From: an uncultured Burkholderiales bacterium
GTDB taxonomy: Bacteria; Pseudomonadota; Gammaproteobacteria; Burkholderiales; Burkholderiaceae_C
Assembly (NCBI GenBank): GCA_903886485.1
Contig: CAISMH010000007.1
Coordinates: 1-61,680 of the forward strand
Length of the DNA stretch: 61,680 bases
Direction: 5' to 3'
Numbering within the stretch: position 1 is the stretch's first letter; every line of letters begins with the position of its first letter. The notes below the pieces were generated by a model, which had not been told where the DNA came from, did not search any database, and saw only the letters and a list, made by a program, of their open reading frames with translations. Made by a program: the position numbers and the translations under genes. Below are positions 53,408 to 61,567 of the stretch, one piece after another.

Positions 53408-54316
53408 ATGACAACAGACAACCCAACCGTACGCTCGATCGGCGTGATTGGCCTTGGGGCCATGGGCTCGGGCATGGCCAGCTCGCTGCGCCGTGCCGGT
53501 CACCAACTCCATGTGTGTGATGTGCGTTATGAAGCGGCACAAGCCTTTGCCAACGAAGGCGGCACCGCCTGCAAAACACCGGCAGAGTTAGCTCAATCAG
53601 TGGACATCATCGTCAGCGTCGTCGTCAACGCCGAGCAAACCGAACAAGTCTTGTTCGGCAAGGACGGTGCTGCCGCACAGATGAAGCCCGGCACTTTGTT
53701 CATCATGTGCTCCACGGTGGACCCCAACTGGTCGGTTGCACTTGAACAACGTTTGAACGACCTGGGCCTCTTGTACCTTGATGCTCCCATTTCTGGGGGT
53801 GCCGCCAAAGCGGCATCGGGCCAAATGACCATGATGACCTCCGGTCACGCCGACGCTTACGCCCAAGCGGGTCACGTCTTGGAATGCATGGCCGCGAACG
53901 TCTACAAACTGGGAGACCGCGCAGGCTACGGCAGCAAAGTCAAAATCATCAACCAACTGCTGGCGGGTGTGCACATTGCCGCCGCCGCAGAAGCCATGGC
54001 CTTGGGTCTGCGCGAAGGCGTGGCTGCGGATGCGCTCTATGAAGTCATCACGCACAGCGCGGGCAACAGTTGGATGTTTGAAAACCGCATGGCCCACGTC
54101 TTGAAGGGCGACTACACCCCACTGTCCGCCGTTGATATTTTTGTGAAAGATTTGGGGCTCGTGCTCGACACGGCACGCGCCACCAAATTCCCACTCCCCT
54201 TGTCTGCCACCGCACACCAAATGTTCATGCAAGCCTCCACCGCAGGCCATGGTCGTGAGGACGATGCCGCCGTCATCAAAATCTTTCCTGGCATCACGTT
54301 GCCACCCGCTCACTGA
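53408..54316 (+). CDS. ltnD: L-threonate dehydrogenase
   Basis: LtnD oxidises L-threonate at C2 to 2-oxo-tetronate with NAD+. The 302-residue protein is a beta-hydroxyacid dehydrogenase with the Rossmann motif GLGAMG (15-20), the substrate loop DAPISGG (125-131) and the catalytic K179 in GYGSKVKIINQ. Family membership alone does not prove threonate; the assignment rests on its neighbours DenD, OtnK, OtnC and OtnI. It starts 15 bp after dctM. Confidence 0.85.
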   Translation: MTTDNPTVRSIGVIGLGAMGSGMASSLRRAGHQLHVCDVRYEAAQAFANEGGTACKTPAELAQSVDIIVSVVVNAEQTEQVLFGKDGAAAQMKPGTLFIMCSTVDPNWSVALEQRLNDLGLLYLDAPISGGAAKAASGQMTMMTSGHADAYAQAGHVLECMAANVYKLGDRAGYGSKVKIINQLLAGVHIAAAAEAMALGLREGVAADALYEVITHSAGNSWMFENRMAHVLKGDYTPLSAVDIFVKDLGLVLDTARATKFPLPLSATAHQMFMQASTAGHGREDDAAVIKIFPGITLPPAH

Positions 54317-54331
54317 GTCAGAGGTCAAGTT

Positions 54332-55345
54332 ATGCGCATTCTCATCACGGGCGGCAGTGGCTTTTTGGGCGCCAGCCTCGCACGCGAGTTACTCCAGCTG
54401 CCCGCCATTCACCTCGAAGGCAAAGGCACGGGTCCTGTCACGGAGGTGGTCTTGACCGACCTCGTCGCCCCACCCGCCGACTTGCAACAAGACCGCCGCG
54501 TGCGCACTGTGGTGGGAGACCTGAGCCAGCTGCTGCACACCCAAGCCCTGCAACTCAAGGGCATCGATGCGGTGGTGCACTTGGCCGCCGCCGTCAGCGG
54601 CGAATGCGAAGCCAATTTGGATTTGGGTTTGCAAAGCAATTTGCAAACTTCTCTCAACTTGCTGCAAGCGGCACGTCACCAAGCCCAGCAGCCCGTCTTT
54701 GTGTTTGCCAGCTCCGTGGCCGTCTTTGGCGCACCCGCTGGACAGTCACTGCCAGACAGCATCTCCGACACCCACCAGCCCATCCCCCAAAGCAGTTACG
54801 GCATTCAAAAATTCATGGTCGAGCAGCTGGTGACTGACTTCACGCGCAAAGGCTTGGTCCACGGCCGCAATGTGCGCTTGATGACGGTGTCTGTTCGTCC
54901 GGGTAAGCCCAACGGCGCGGCCTCCAGTTTCTTGAGCGGCATGTTCCGTGAACCCCTAGCGGGTCAAGCATGCACGGTCCCCATCCCTGCGCATACCCGT
55001 GTGGCACTTGCCTCCACAGACAAAACCATGCAAGGTTTGCTGTGTGCCCTCAGCACACCCACAGCGCAATGGGGCCCATCCACGGCGGTCAACTTACCGG
55101 CACTCACCACCACCGTGGGAGACATGGCGCAAGCCTTGAAAGAAGTGGCTGGCAGCGATGTGGCCGCGCTGCTCGATTGGCAAGTCGATCCCAAAGTCCA
55201 AGCCATCGTCAGCGGCTGGCCCAGCCAATTTGACAACGACCGTGCCAAAAGTTTGGGACTGGTGGCAGACACCTCCGTCAAGAGCCTCATCCAGTCGTAT
55301 GCCACGCGCCATCCACACGCCATCACCTGCACGCTGACGTTTTGA
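54332..55345 (+). CDS. denD: D-erythronate dehydrogenase
   Basis: DenD oxidises D-erythronate to 2-oxo-tetronate. The 337-residue protein is an extended short-chain dehydrogenase with GGSGFLG (7-13), the catalytic serine in FASSVAVFG (S127/S128), Y156 and K160 in SYGIQK, and the VSVRPGKPNGAASSFLSGMFREPL segment seen in DenD proteins. It sits between ltnD and otnK, so the operon can handle two stereoisomeric acids through separate entry dehydrogenases. Confidence 0.88.
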   Translation: MRILITGGSGFLGASLARELLQLPAIHLEGKGTGPVTEVVLTDLVAPPADLQQDRRVRTVVGDLSQLLHTQALQLKGIDAVVHLAAAVSGECEANLDLGLQSNLQTSLNLLQAARHQAQQPVFVFASSVAVFGAPAGQSLPDSISDTHQPIPQSSYGIQKFMVEQLVTDFTRKGLVHGRNVRLMTVSVRPGKPNGAASSFLSGMFREPLAGQACTVPIPAHTRVALASTDKTMQGLLCALSTPTAQWGPSTAVNLPALTTTVGDMAQALKEVAGSDVAALLDWQVDPKVQAIVSGWPSQFDNDRAKSLGLVADTSVKSLIQSYATRHPHAITCTLTF

Positions 55346-55353
55346 ACACACGC

Positions 55354-56670
55354 ATGACTCAAGCCACCTCAAAGCCCTTGCTGGGCTGTATTGCCGACGA
55401 CTTCACGGGTGCCACAGACCTGGCCAACAACTTGGTGCGTGCTGGCATGCGCACGGTGCAAACCATTGGCGTCCCTTCGGACCACCAAGCCATCGAGGCT
55501 GACGCCATCGTGGTCGCACTCAAGTCCCGCACCATCGCCGCCCAAGACGCCATCGCCCAATCGCTGCAAGCCTATGCGTGGCTCAAGGCACAAGGCGTCC
55601 AGCAGATTTACTTCAAATACTGCTCCACGTTTGACTCCACCCCCGACGGCAACATCGGTCCTGTGACCGAGGCCTTGATGGATGCCATCTTTGGACACGG
55701 CCAAGGCTTCACCATCGCCTGCCCTGCCTTTCCCGAAAACAACCGCACCCTCTTCAAAGGCCATTTGTTCGTGGGCGATGTGCTGCTCTCAGACAGCGGC
55801 ATGCGCCACCATCCTTTGACGCCCATGACCGATGCCAATCTGGTGCGCGTCATGCAGTCCCAAACACAACGCAAGGTCGGGCTGGTCGAACACGCTTGCG
55901 TGGCAGCTGGCCCCGATGCCATTCGGGCACGCTTTCAAGCCTTGCAAGCCGAGGGCGTGGGGGTGGCGATCGTGGATGCCATCAGCAACCAAGACCTGCT
56001 CAACATGGGACAAGCCTTGGCCGATGTACCGCTGGTCACGGCGGGCTCTGGCGTGGCGATGGGTTTGCCGCAGAACTGGCAAGCACGTGGGCTTTTATCC
56101 ACCGATCTCCAAGCCGATACCCTGCCCCAGGCCAGCGGCTACCAAGCGGTGGTGTCTGGCAGTTGCTCCGTGGCCACCAATGACCAAGTTCGCCACTGGC
56201 AGCAAGCAGGCCAGCCCGCATTTGCCGTCGACCCGTTGGCCATCGCTGCGGGCACTGACGTGGTGCAACAAGCCCTCGATTGGGCCGTACCACAACTCCC
56301 ACACGGGCCGGTGTTGATCTATGCCACCGCAGAACCCGACGCCGTCAAAGCCATTCAGCACCAATTGGGCGTCGCCCATGCGGGCGAATTGGTGGAGCGC
56401 ACCTTGTCCTGCATCGCCAAAGGCTTGGTGCAAGCCGGGGTGCGTCAACTCGTGGTGGCGGGTGGCGAAACCTCAGGCGCGGTGGTGCAAGCTTTAGACG
56501 TCGAACGCATGGTGATTGGCCCACAAATTGACCCCGGTGTGCCGTGGACATCGGTGCGTTCGAGCGTTGGCCATGGCGATACAGTGCACATCACTTTGAA
56601 ATCAGGAAATTTCGGCACGCATGATTTTTTTACAAAAGCCTTTGCGTTGCTGAAAGCCATAGGCACATGA
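55354..56670 (+). CDS. otnK: 3-oxo-tetronate kinase (DUF1537)
   Basis: OtnK phosphorylates 3-oxo-tetronate at O4 with ATP. The 438-residue protein shows the DUF1537 N-terminal motif GCIADDFTGATDLANNL (11-27), HPLTPM around residue 155, and the C-terminal ATP-binding GGETSGAVVQAL. The ATG at 55354 follows the denD stop by 8 bp; a TTG at 55342 would overlap denD. The DUF1537 family was shown to be kinases of four-carbon acid sugars, and all partner genes are here. Confidence 0.92.
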   Translation: MTQATSKPLLGCIADDFTGATDLANNLVRAGMRTVQTIGVPSDHQAIEADAIVVALKSRTIAAQDAIAQSLQAYAWLKAQGVQQIYFKYCSTFDSTPDGNIGPVTEALMDAIFGHGQGFTIACPAFPENNRTLFKGHLFVGDVLLSDSGMRHHPLTPMTDANLVRVMQSQTQRKVGLVEHACVAAGPDAIRARFQALQAEGVGVAIVDAISNQDLLNMGQALADVPLVTAGSGVAMGLPQNWQARGLLSTDLQADTLPQASGYQAVVSGSCSVATNDQVRHWQQAGQPAFAVDPLAIAAGTDVVQQALDWAVPQLPHGPVLIYATAEPDAVKAIQHQLGVAHAGELVERTLSCIAKGLVQAGVRQLVVAGGETSGAVVQALDVERMVIGPQIDPGVPWTSVRSSVGHGDTVHITLKSGNFGTHDFFTKAFALLKAIGT

Positions 56671-57326
56671 ACGAACTCGAATCTCGCCAAGAAATTTGCC
56701 GCATCGGCGCGTCACTCTATGCACTTGGCTATGTGCATGCCAGCGCCGGCAACATCAGCGTCAAGCTGGAAGACGGCAGCTTTTTAATCACGCCCACCGA
56801 TGCTTGCCTCGGTCATTTGGTGGCCAGCGAGTTGGCCCATGTCAGCGCCGAGGGTGTGCAACTCAGCGGTGCGCGTGCCTCCAAAACACTGACGCTGCAC
56901 CGAAGTATTTACGCCGCAGCGCCCCACGCACGCTGCGTCATTCACACCCATGCCACGCATCTGGTCAGCCTCACCCTCCAAGGCGTCTGGCACAAGGCCG
57001 ACATCGTCCCCCCCATCACGCCCTATTACGTGATGAAAGTCGGGCATGTGCCCTTGGTGTCCTACCAACGCCCCGGCGCAGCCACTGTGGCCACAGAAGT
57101 CACCGCACACATCCGCAACAGCACCGCACAGCACAAACCCATTCGTGCCGTGATGCTGGAGCGTCTCGGCCCTGTCGTGTGGCACCAAACCCCCGCAGAC
57201 GCCAGCGCAGTCCTCGAAGAACTCGAAGAAACCGCCAAGCTCTGGCTCATGTCAGACCGCCAAGCCAGCGCCTTGACGCACGAGCAAATTGACGAACTTC
57301 GAGAGACCTTTGGCGCGCTTTGGTAA
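56667..57326 (+). CDS. otnC: 3-oxo-tetronate 4-phosphate decarboxylase-like class II aldolase, altered active site
   Basis: OtnC converts 3-oxo-tetronate 4-phosphate to dihydroxyacetone phosphate and CO2. The 219-residue protein has the class II aldolase fold with SAGNIS (26-31), ITPTDACLG, and two metal His in HTHATH (H93, H95). Two usual residues are missing. The acidic residue of the SxE...H segment is T74 (SKTLTLH), and the third metal His of the usual NHG motif is L167 (ERLGPVV). Overlaps otnK by 4 bp. Context makes the role likely, but the chemistry may differ. Confidence 0.82.
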   Translation: MNELESRQEICRIGASLYALGYVHASAGNISVKLEDGSFLITPTDACLGHLVASELAHVSAEGVQLSGARASKTLTLHRSIYAAAPHARCVIHTHATHLVSLTLQGVWHKADIVPPITPYYVMKVGHVPLVSYQRPGAATVATEVTAHIRNSTAQHKPIRAVMLERLGPVVWHQTPADASAVLEELEETAKLWLMSDRQASALTHEQIDELRETFGALW

Positions 57327-57350
57327 ACCCTTCTTTTATTCAACACACCC

Positions 57351-58160
57351 ATGCCACGTTTTGCCGCCAACCTCAGCATGCTCTACAACGAGCACGAATT
57401 TCTAGACCGCTTCGCCGCTGCTGCCCAAGACGGGTTTCAAGCGGTCGAATATTTATTTCCTTATGCGTTTGATGCCCAAGCCTTGCGCCAGCGCCTCCAC
57501 GACAACGGCTTGCAGCAAGTGCTCTTCAATGCCCCGCCCGGTGACTGGGATGCAGGCGAGCGCGGCTTGGCTTGCTTGCCTGGACGCGAAAACGAATTTC
57601 AGACCGGCTTTTTGAAAGCCTTGGACTACGCCGAGGTGTTGAATTGCCCACGCATTCACGTCATGGCAGGTTTGAAACCCAGCGATGCAGACCACGCCAC
57701 GCTGGAGAAAACCTATATCCAGAACCTCGCTTGGGCCGCGACTGAGGCCCAAAAAGCAGGCCGTGATGTGCTGATCGAGCCCATCAACACCCGTGACATT
57801 CCCGGCTTCTTCTTGAACTATCAGAGCCAAGCCCATGCCATCGTTGAGCGCCTCGGCTCATCGCATGTGAAAGTGCAGATGGACCTCTACCACTGCCAAA
57901 TCATGGAGGGCGACATCGCCGCCAAGATTCGCCACTACCTGCCCACCGGTCGCGTGGGGCATTTCCAAATCGCGGGGGTGCCGCTGCGTCATGAGCCGGA
58001 CTTGGGCGAACTCCACCACCCTTACCTGTTCGAGGTGATTGACGAAGTGTCTGCCGCGTGCGGCTGGGAAGGTTGGATTGGCTGTGAATATCGACCCGCT
58101 CGGGGTGCTGTGCCCCATGGCACACGCGATGGTTTGGGCTGGTTACCACCACACGCGTGA
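57351..58160 (+). CDS. otnI: 2-oxo-tetronate isomerase
   Basis: OtnI isomerises 2-oxo-tetronate to the 3-oxo form used by OtnK. The 269-residue protein is a TIM-barrel of the hydroxypyruvate isomerase family: [38 protein letters not shown] at the start, metal ligands in [14 protein letters not shown] and [16 protein letters not shown], and [12 protein letters not shown] at the end. It completes the set needed after LtnD and DenD. Confidence 0.92.
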   Translation: MPRFAANLSMLYNEHEFLDRFAAAAQDGFQAVEYLFPYAFDAQALRQRLHDNGLQQVLFNAPPGDWDAGERGLACLPGRENEFQTGFLKALDYAEVLNCPRIHVMAGLKPSDADHATLEKTYIQNLAWAATEAQKAGRDVLIEPINTRDIPGFFLNYQSQAHAIVERLGSSHVKVQMDLYHCQIMEGDIAAKIRHYLPTGRVGHFQIAGVPLRHEPDLGELHHPYLFEVIDEVSAACGWEGWIGCEYRPARGAVPHGTRDGLGWLPPHA

Positions 58161-58163
58161 GCG

Positions 58164-59225
58164 ATGATGAACAAATTTCTCACGCTGTGTGTGGCTGTGT
58201 GGATCTTCTGGCAAAGTCCTACCGTGATGGCTCAAACATTCCCTCAGCAAACAACGGACGTCTGGATTGCCAAAGACTTTCGCTTTCACACGGGCGAAAT
58301 TGCGCCCGCCCTGAACATCGGCTACACCACACTCGGCAACCCTGCGGGTGAGGTGGTGGTGATTCTTCATGGCACCGCTGGCACTGGCGCGGGCATGCTC
58401 AACCCCGCCTTTGGCGGGGAGCTGTTCGGCCCCGGCCAACCCTTGGATGCCGCGAAATATTTCATCGTCTTGCCAGACGCGATCGGCACGGGTCAATCCA
58501 GCAAACCCTCGGACGGGCTGCGCACCCGATTCCCTCAATACAACTACGACGACATGGTGTCCGCGCAATACCGTTTGCTCACAGAAGGTCTGCGTCTGAA
58601 ACATGTGCGCATGATTTTGGGCAACTCCATGGGCGGCATGCAAACTTGGTTGTGGGGTATCGAGCACCCAGACTTCATGGACATCTTGGTGCCCATGGCG
58701 TCTATGCCCTCTGAGATGTCCGGTAGAAACTGGTTGATGCGTCGCCTCATCATTGACGCGATACGCCATGACCCCGACTGGATGAACGGCAACTACACGC
58801 AGCAACCACGCAGCCTTCAATTTGCATCCGTCTTCTATGCCATCGGCACCAACGGTGGTCACCAAGGTTTGCAACGCCTCGCGCCCACCCGAGAAAAAGC
58901 GGACCAGTTGCTCAAGCAGCGGCTGAGTGCGCCGTTTGTTGGCGATGCCAATGACCACCTCTACCAATGGGAGGCCTCTCGGGACTACAACCCACTCGAT
59001 CAACTCGAAAAAATCACAGCCATCTTGCTGGCCATCAACTCTGCGGATGATGAGCGCAACCTGCCTGAGCTCAACGTCATGCCCAAGGCCTTGTCCAGAA
59101 TCCCCAACGCACGCTGGTTACTCATCCCCGCCAGCGATCAAACCGCGGGACACGGCACCACTGGGCAAGCCAAGTGGTGGAAAAACGAAGTGGGTGCCTT
59201 GCTTCAAACAGCACCACGCCGATAG
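58164..59225 (+). CDS. Secreted alpha/beta hydrolase related to homoserine O-acetyltransferase
   Basis: The 353-residue protein has a signal peptide (about 1-23, cleavage after VMA) and an alpha/beta hydrolase fold with oxyanion-region HGTAGTG (69-75), nucleophile S155 in GNSMGGMQ, and a catalytic His in TAGHGTTG near the end. The MetX-like layout normally belongs to a cytosolic acyltransferase; here it should be periplasmic. It starts 3 bp after otnI, so it is the last gene of the acid-sugar operon. A role as an esterase or lactonase releasing threonate or erythronate is possible but not shown. Confidence 0.85.
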   Translation: MMNKFLTLCVAVWIFWQSPTVMAQTFPQQTTDVWIAKDFRFHTGEIAPALNIGYTTLGNPAGEVVVILHGTAGTGAGMLNPAFGGELFGPGQPLDAAKYFIVLPDAIGTGQSSKPSDGLRTRFPQYNYDDMVSAQYRLLTEGLRLKHVRMILGNSMGGMQTWLWGIEHPDFMDILVPMASMPSEMSGRNWLMRRLIIDAIRHDPDWMNGNYTQQPRSLQFASVFYAIGTNGGHQGLQRLAPTREKADQLLKQRLSAPFVGDANDHLYQWEASRDYNPLDQLEKITAILLAINSADDERNLPELNVMPKALSRIPNARWLLIPASDQTAGHGTTGQAKWWKNEVGALLQTAPRR

Positions 59226-59257
59226 GCCTTCACGCCACGCGCTCTAAGCACCTCACT

Positions 59258-59809
59258 TCAGCAGGGTTGTTTGATGCGTTCCGCGCCAGCCTTGGCCATG
59301 GCCTCAAAGCTTCTGCTCAAATGGTTTTTGATGAAGTACTCAATCACGGGCTTGGGCATCATCGAATCGGGCTCCGACTCCGCGCGGTACCTGAACACGG
59401 TTCCCGTCCCCTCGCTCTCTAAGCGCCAAGCGCCTTTGTAGAACTTGGCCTCGCCGCTGACTTGCACAAAGTCAGTGCCTTGGTTGGGCAACTCCGTCAT
59501 CTCCAGCACCATGCGCATGTGGATCGGGAAAAACAAAATGCGCTCTTGCAAGTCACGCTCGACGCGCGCTTTGCGTGGCTCCAAGCGTGTGGTGGCGGAA
59601 CTCACCACGCCGGGGATGCGGGTGGCAGCGTCGTAATCGGTGAGGTAGCGATAGGACTGACACACGCTCAACGGCAAATAAAAACTCGCTTGCGTTTGAA
59701 ACACCGAGCCTTGCTGGGTGACATCGACCTTGATTTTGTAATCCTCTGCATCTGCCGCACACGCCAAGCCCGCAAACGCGATCCAAGCTACACACCACCA
59801 CTGCCTCAT
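59258..59809 (-). CDS. Secreted SRPBCC (START-like) protein
   Basis: The 183-residue protein has a signal peptide (MRQWWCVAWIAFAGLACA, then AD) and a polyketide-cyclase/START-like SRPBCC domain: FYLPLSVCQSYRYLTDYDAATRIPGVV and FRYRAESEPDSMMPKPVIEYFIKNHLSRSFEAM. Such proteins bind lipids or hydrophobic ligands in the periplasm; no function is known here. AGGGGA precedes the ATG at 59809; a longer start at 59836 would hide the signal peptide. Convergent with the hydrolase gene. Confidence 0.82.
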   Translation of the reverse strand: MRQWWCVAWIAFAGLACAADAEDYKIKVDVTQQGSVFQTQASFYLPLSVCQSYRYLTDYDAATRIPGVVSSATTRLEPRKARVERDLQERILFFPIHMRMVLEMTELPNQGTDFVQVSGEAKFYKGAWRLESEGTGTVFRYRAESEPDSMMPKPVIEYFIKNHLSRSFEAMAKAGAERIKQPC

Positions 59810-59959
59810 TCGATGTCCCCTGTTTTGGCGGGTCATATTAACGGAGGTTCAAACACCAGCGCTTGAAAAGGCAAAAATACGCCCCACTTAGTTGGCATCG
59901 TCTGTACTTTATTAAGCGATCGCGCTTTTTTACTCTTTCACGCTTCTCAGAAATCAAAC

Positions 59960-61042
59960 ATGACCACGCCTCAACTTTTCCAACCTACCCGTATCGGCGA
60001 CATCGAAGTGGCCAACCGCATTGTGATGGCCCCACTCACCCGCTGCCGTGCCGACGAAGCCCAAGGCGACCTGCCAGGCAGCACCATGAACGTCGATTAC
60101 TACCGCCAACGCAGCACGGCGGGCCTCATCATCAGCGAAGGCACGCAAGTCTCCCCTGTTGGCAAAGGCTACATGGCCACACCCGGCATTTATTCAGACG
60201 CCCAAGTGGAAGGCTGGAAACCCATCACCCAAGCCGTGCATGACGCAGGCTCGAAAATCATCGCGCAAATCTGGCATGTGGGCCGTATCACGCACCCTGA
60301 TCTGACCGGTGGGGCACACCCCGTGGCCCCTTCGGCCATTCAACCCAAGGTGGTCGCCTACACCCACAACGGCAAAGTCGATGTGCCGGTGCCCCATGCA
60401 CTCTCCACTGCTGAAATCAAAGACGTGGTGCAGCAATTCCGCCAAGCCGCAGCCAACGCCCTGCGTGCCGGCTTTGACGGTGTGGAAATCCACGGGGCCA
60501 ATGGCTACTTGGTGGATCAGTTCATCCGCGACGGGGCCAACCAACGCAGCGACGAATACGGTGGCTCCATCGAAAACCGTTGCCGCTTTGCCTTGGAAGT
60601 GGTGGATGCGTGCATCGCAGAAATCGGCGCTGGCCGTGTCGGCATCCGCTTGTCACCGCTGACACCGTTCAATGATTTGGCCGACAGCCACCCACAAGCG
60701 GTGTTTGGCTACTTGGTAGAAGCGCTCAACCAGCGCGGCATTGCCTTCATTCACTTCATCGAAGGCGCCACTGGCGGCCCACGTGATGTGCCGGGCTTTG
60801 ATTACGCGTGGGCACGCCAAGCATTCAAAGGCTGCTACATCGCCAACAACGGCTACAACCGTCAAATGGCCATCGATGCGGTTGAAACTGGCAAGGTCGA
60901 TGCGGTCGCGTTTGGTCGCTTGTTCATCGCCAACCCCGACTTGGTTGAGCGCTTGAAGCGCGATGCGGCCTTGAACGAAGCCAATCCCAGCACCTTCTAC
61001 ACGCCTGGGCCTGTGGGCTATACCGACTACCCCGCGCTCTGA
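59960..61042 (+). CDS. nemA: Old-yellow-enzyme family ene-reductase (NemA-like)
   Basis: The 360-residue FMN enzyme has the OYE landmarks NRIVMAPLTRCRA, GLIISEGTQVS, AQIWHVGRITHP, the substrate-binding pair in EIHGANGYLVDQF, and the C-terminal NGYNRQMAIDAVETGKVDAVAFGRLFIANPDL. NemA-type enzymes reduce maleimides, nitrate esters and other electrophilic alkenes with NADPH. A glyoxalase I gene follows after 13 bp, the same pairing as nemA-gloA in E. coli; no nemR regulator is seen. Confidence 0.93.
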   Translation: MTTPQLFQPTRIGDIEVANRIVMAPLTRCRADEAQGDLPGSTMNVDYYRQRSTAGLIISEGTQVSPVGKGYMATPGIYSDAQVEGWKPITQAVHDAGSKIIAQIWHVGRITHPDLTGGAHPVAPSAIQPKVVAYTHNGKVDVPVPHALSTAEIKDVVQQFRQAAANALRAGFDGVEIHGANGYLVDQFIRDGANQRSDEYGGSIENRCRFALEVVDACIAEIGAGRVGIRLSPLTPFNDLADSHPQAVFGYLVEALNQRGIAFIHFIEGATGGPRDVPGFDYAWARQAFKGCYIANNGYNRQMAIDAVETGKVDAVAFGRLFIANPDLVERLKRDAALNEANPSTFYTPGPVGYTDYPAL

Positions 61043-61055
61043 ACAAAGCCCCACC

Positions 61056-61475
61056 ATGAAATACCTACACACCATGGTGCGCGTGACCGACTTAGATGCA
61101 TCGCTGCGCTTTTACCGCGATGCCCTCGGTCTGCAAGTGCTGCGCACCCACGAGTCCCCACAAGGCCGCTTCACCCTCGTCTACCTCGCTGCCCCCGGTG
61201 ACGAAGAGGCGCAGGTGGAACTGACCTACAACTGGGACCCCGAGGTCTACACAGGGGGGCGCAACTTCGGTCACTTGGCCTATGCGGTCGACAACCTCTA
61301 CGCCACCTGCGCGCAATTGCAATCGCATGGCGTCACGATCCTTCGCCCACCTCGCGATGGCCGCATGGCCTTCGTGCGCTCGCCCGACGACATCTCGATT
61401 GAGTTGCTGCAAAAAGGCGAGGCCCTTGCGCCACAAGCACCGTGGGTAGACATGCCCAACGTGGGCAGCTGGTAA
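61056..61475 (+). CDS. gloA: Lactoylglutathione lyase (glyoxalase I)
   Basis: GloA converts the hemithioacetal of methylglyoxal and glutathione to S-lactoylglutathione. The 139-residue protein has metal ligands H5 (KYLHTMVRVTDLDASLRFY), E56 (EVQLTYNWD-type segment, here AQVELTYNWD), H74 (FGHLAYAVD) and E122 (DISIELLQ). Length is typical. The stop codon lies in the loop of the following terminator. Confidence 0.95.
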   Translation: MKYLHTMVRVTDLDASLRFYRDALGLQVLRTHESPQGRFTLVYLAAPGDEEAQVELTYNWDPEVYTGGRNFGHLAYAVDNLYATCAQLQSHGVTILRPPRDGRMAFVRSPDDISIELLQKGEALAPQAPWVDMPNVGSW

Positions 61476-61491
61476 CAGCCAGCTCGTTTTT
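61468..61491 (+). terminator. Terminator of gloA
   Basis: AGCTGG (61468-61473) and CCAGCT (61479-61484) form a 6-bp stem with a 5-nt loop, then TTTTT after two bases. The stem overlaps the gloA stop codon. The IS21-type end begins 10 bp further on. Confidence 0.75.
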
Positions 61492-61501
61492 GTGGCCTGA
61501 T

Positions 61502-61567
61502 TGTTGAATTGCATCCGAATCTGACCCGGGATTTGCATCGAATATTGACCCACCCGATTTGAGCTTT
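61502..61567 (-). mobile_element. Terminal repeats of an IS21-family element
   Basis: The element end starts at TGTTGAATTGCATCC (61502) and contains the internal repeats ATTTGCATCGAAT and TGACCC, as IS21 ends carry several partial repeats. The same motifs, in opposite orientation, occur at 80-140. The element extends beyond the right edge of the window. The insertion lies just after the gloA terminator, so no gene is visibly broken on this side. Confidence 0.75.
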
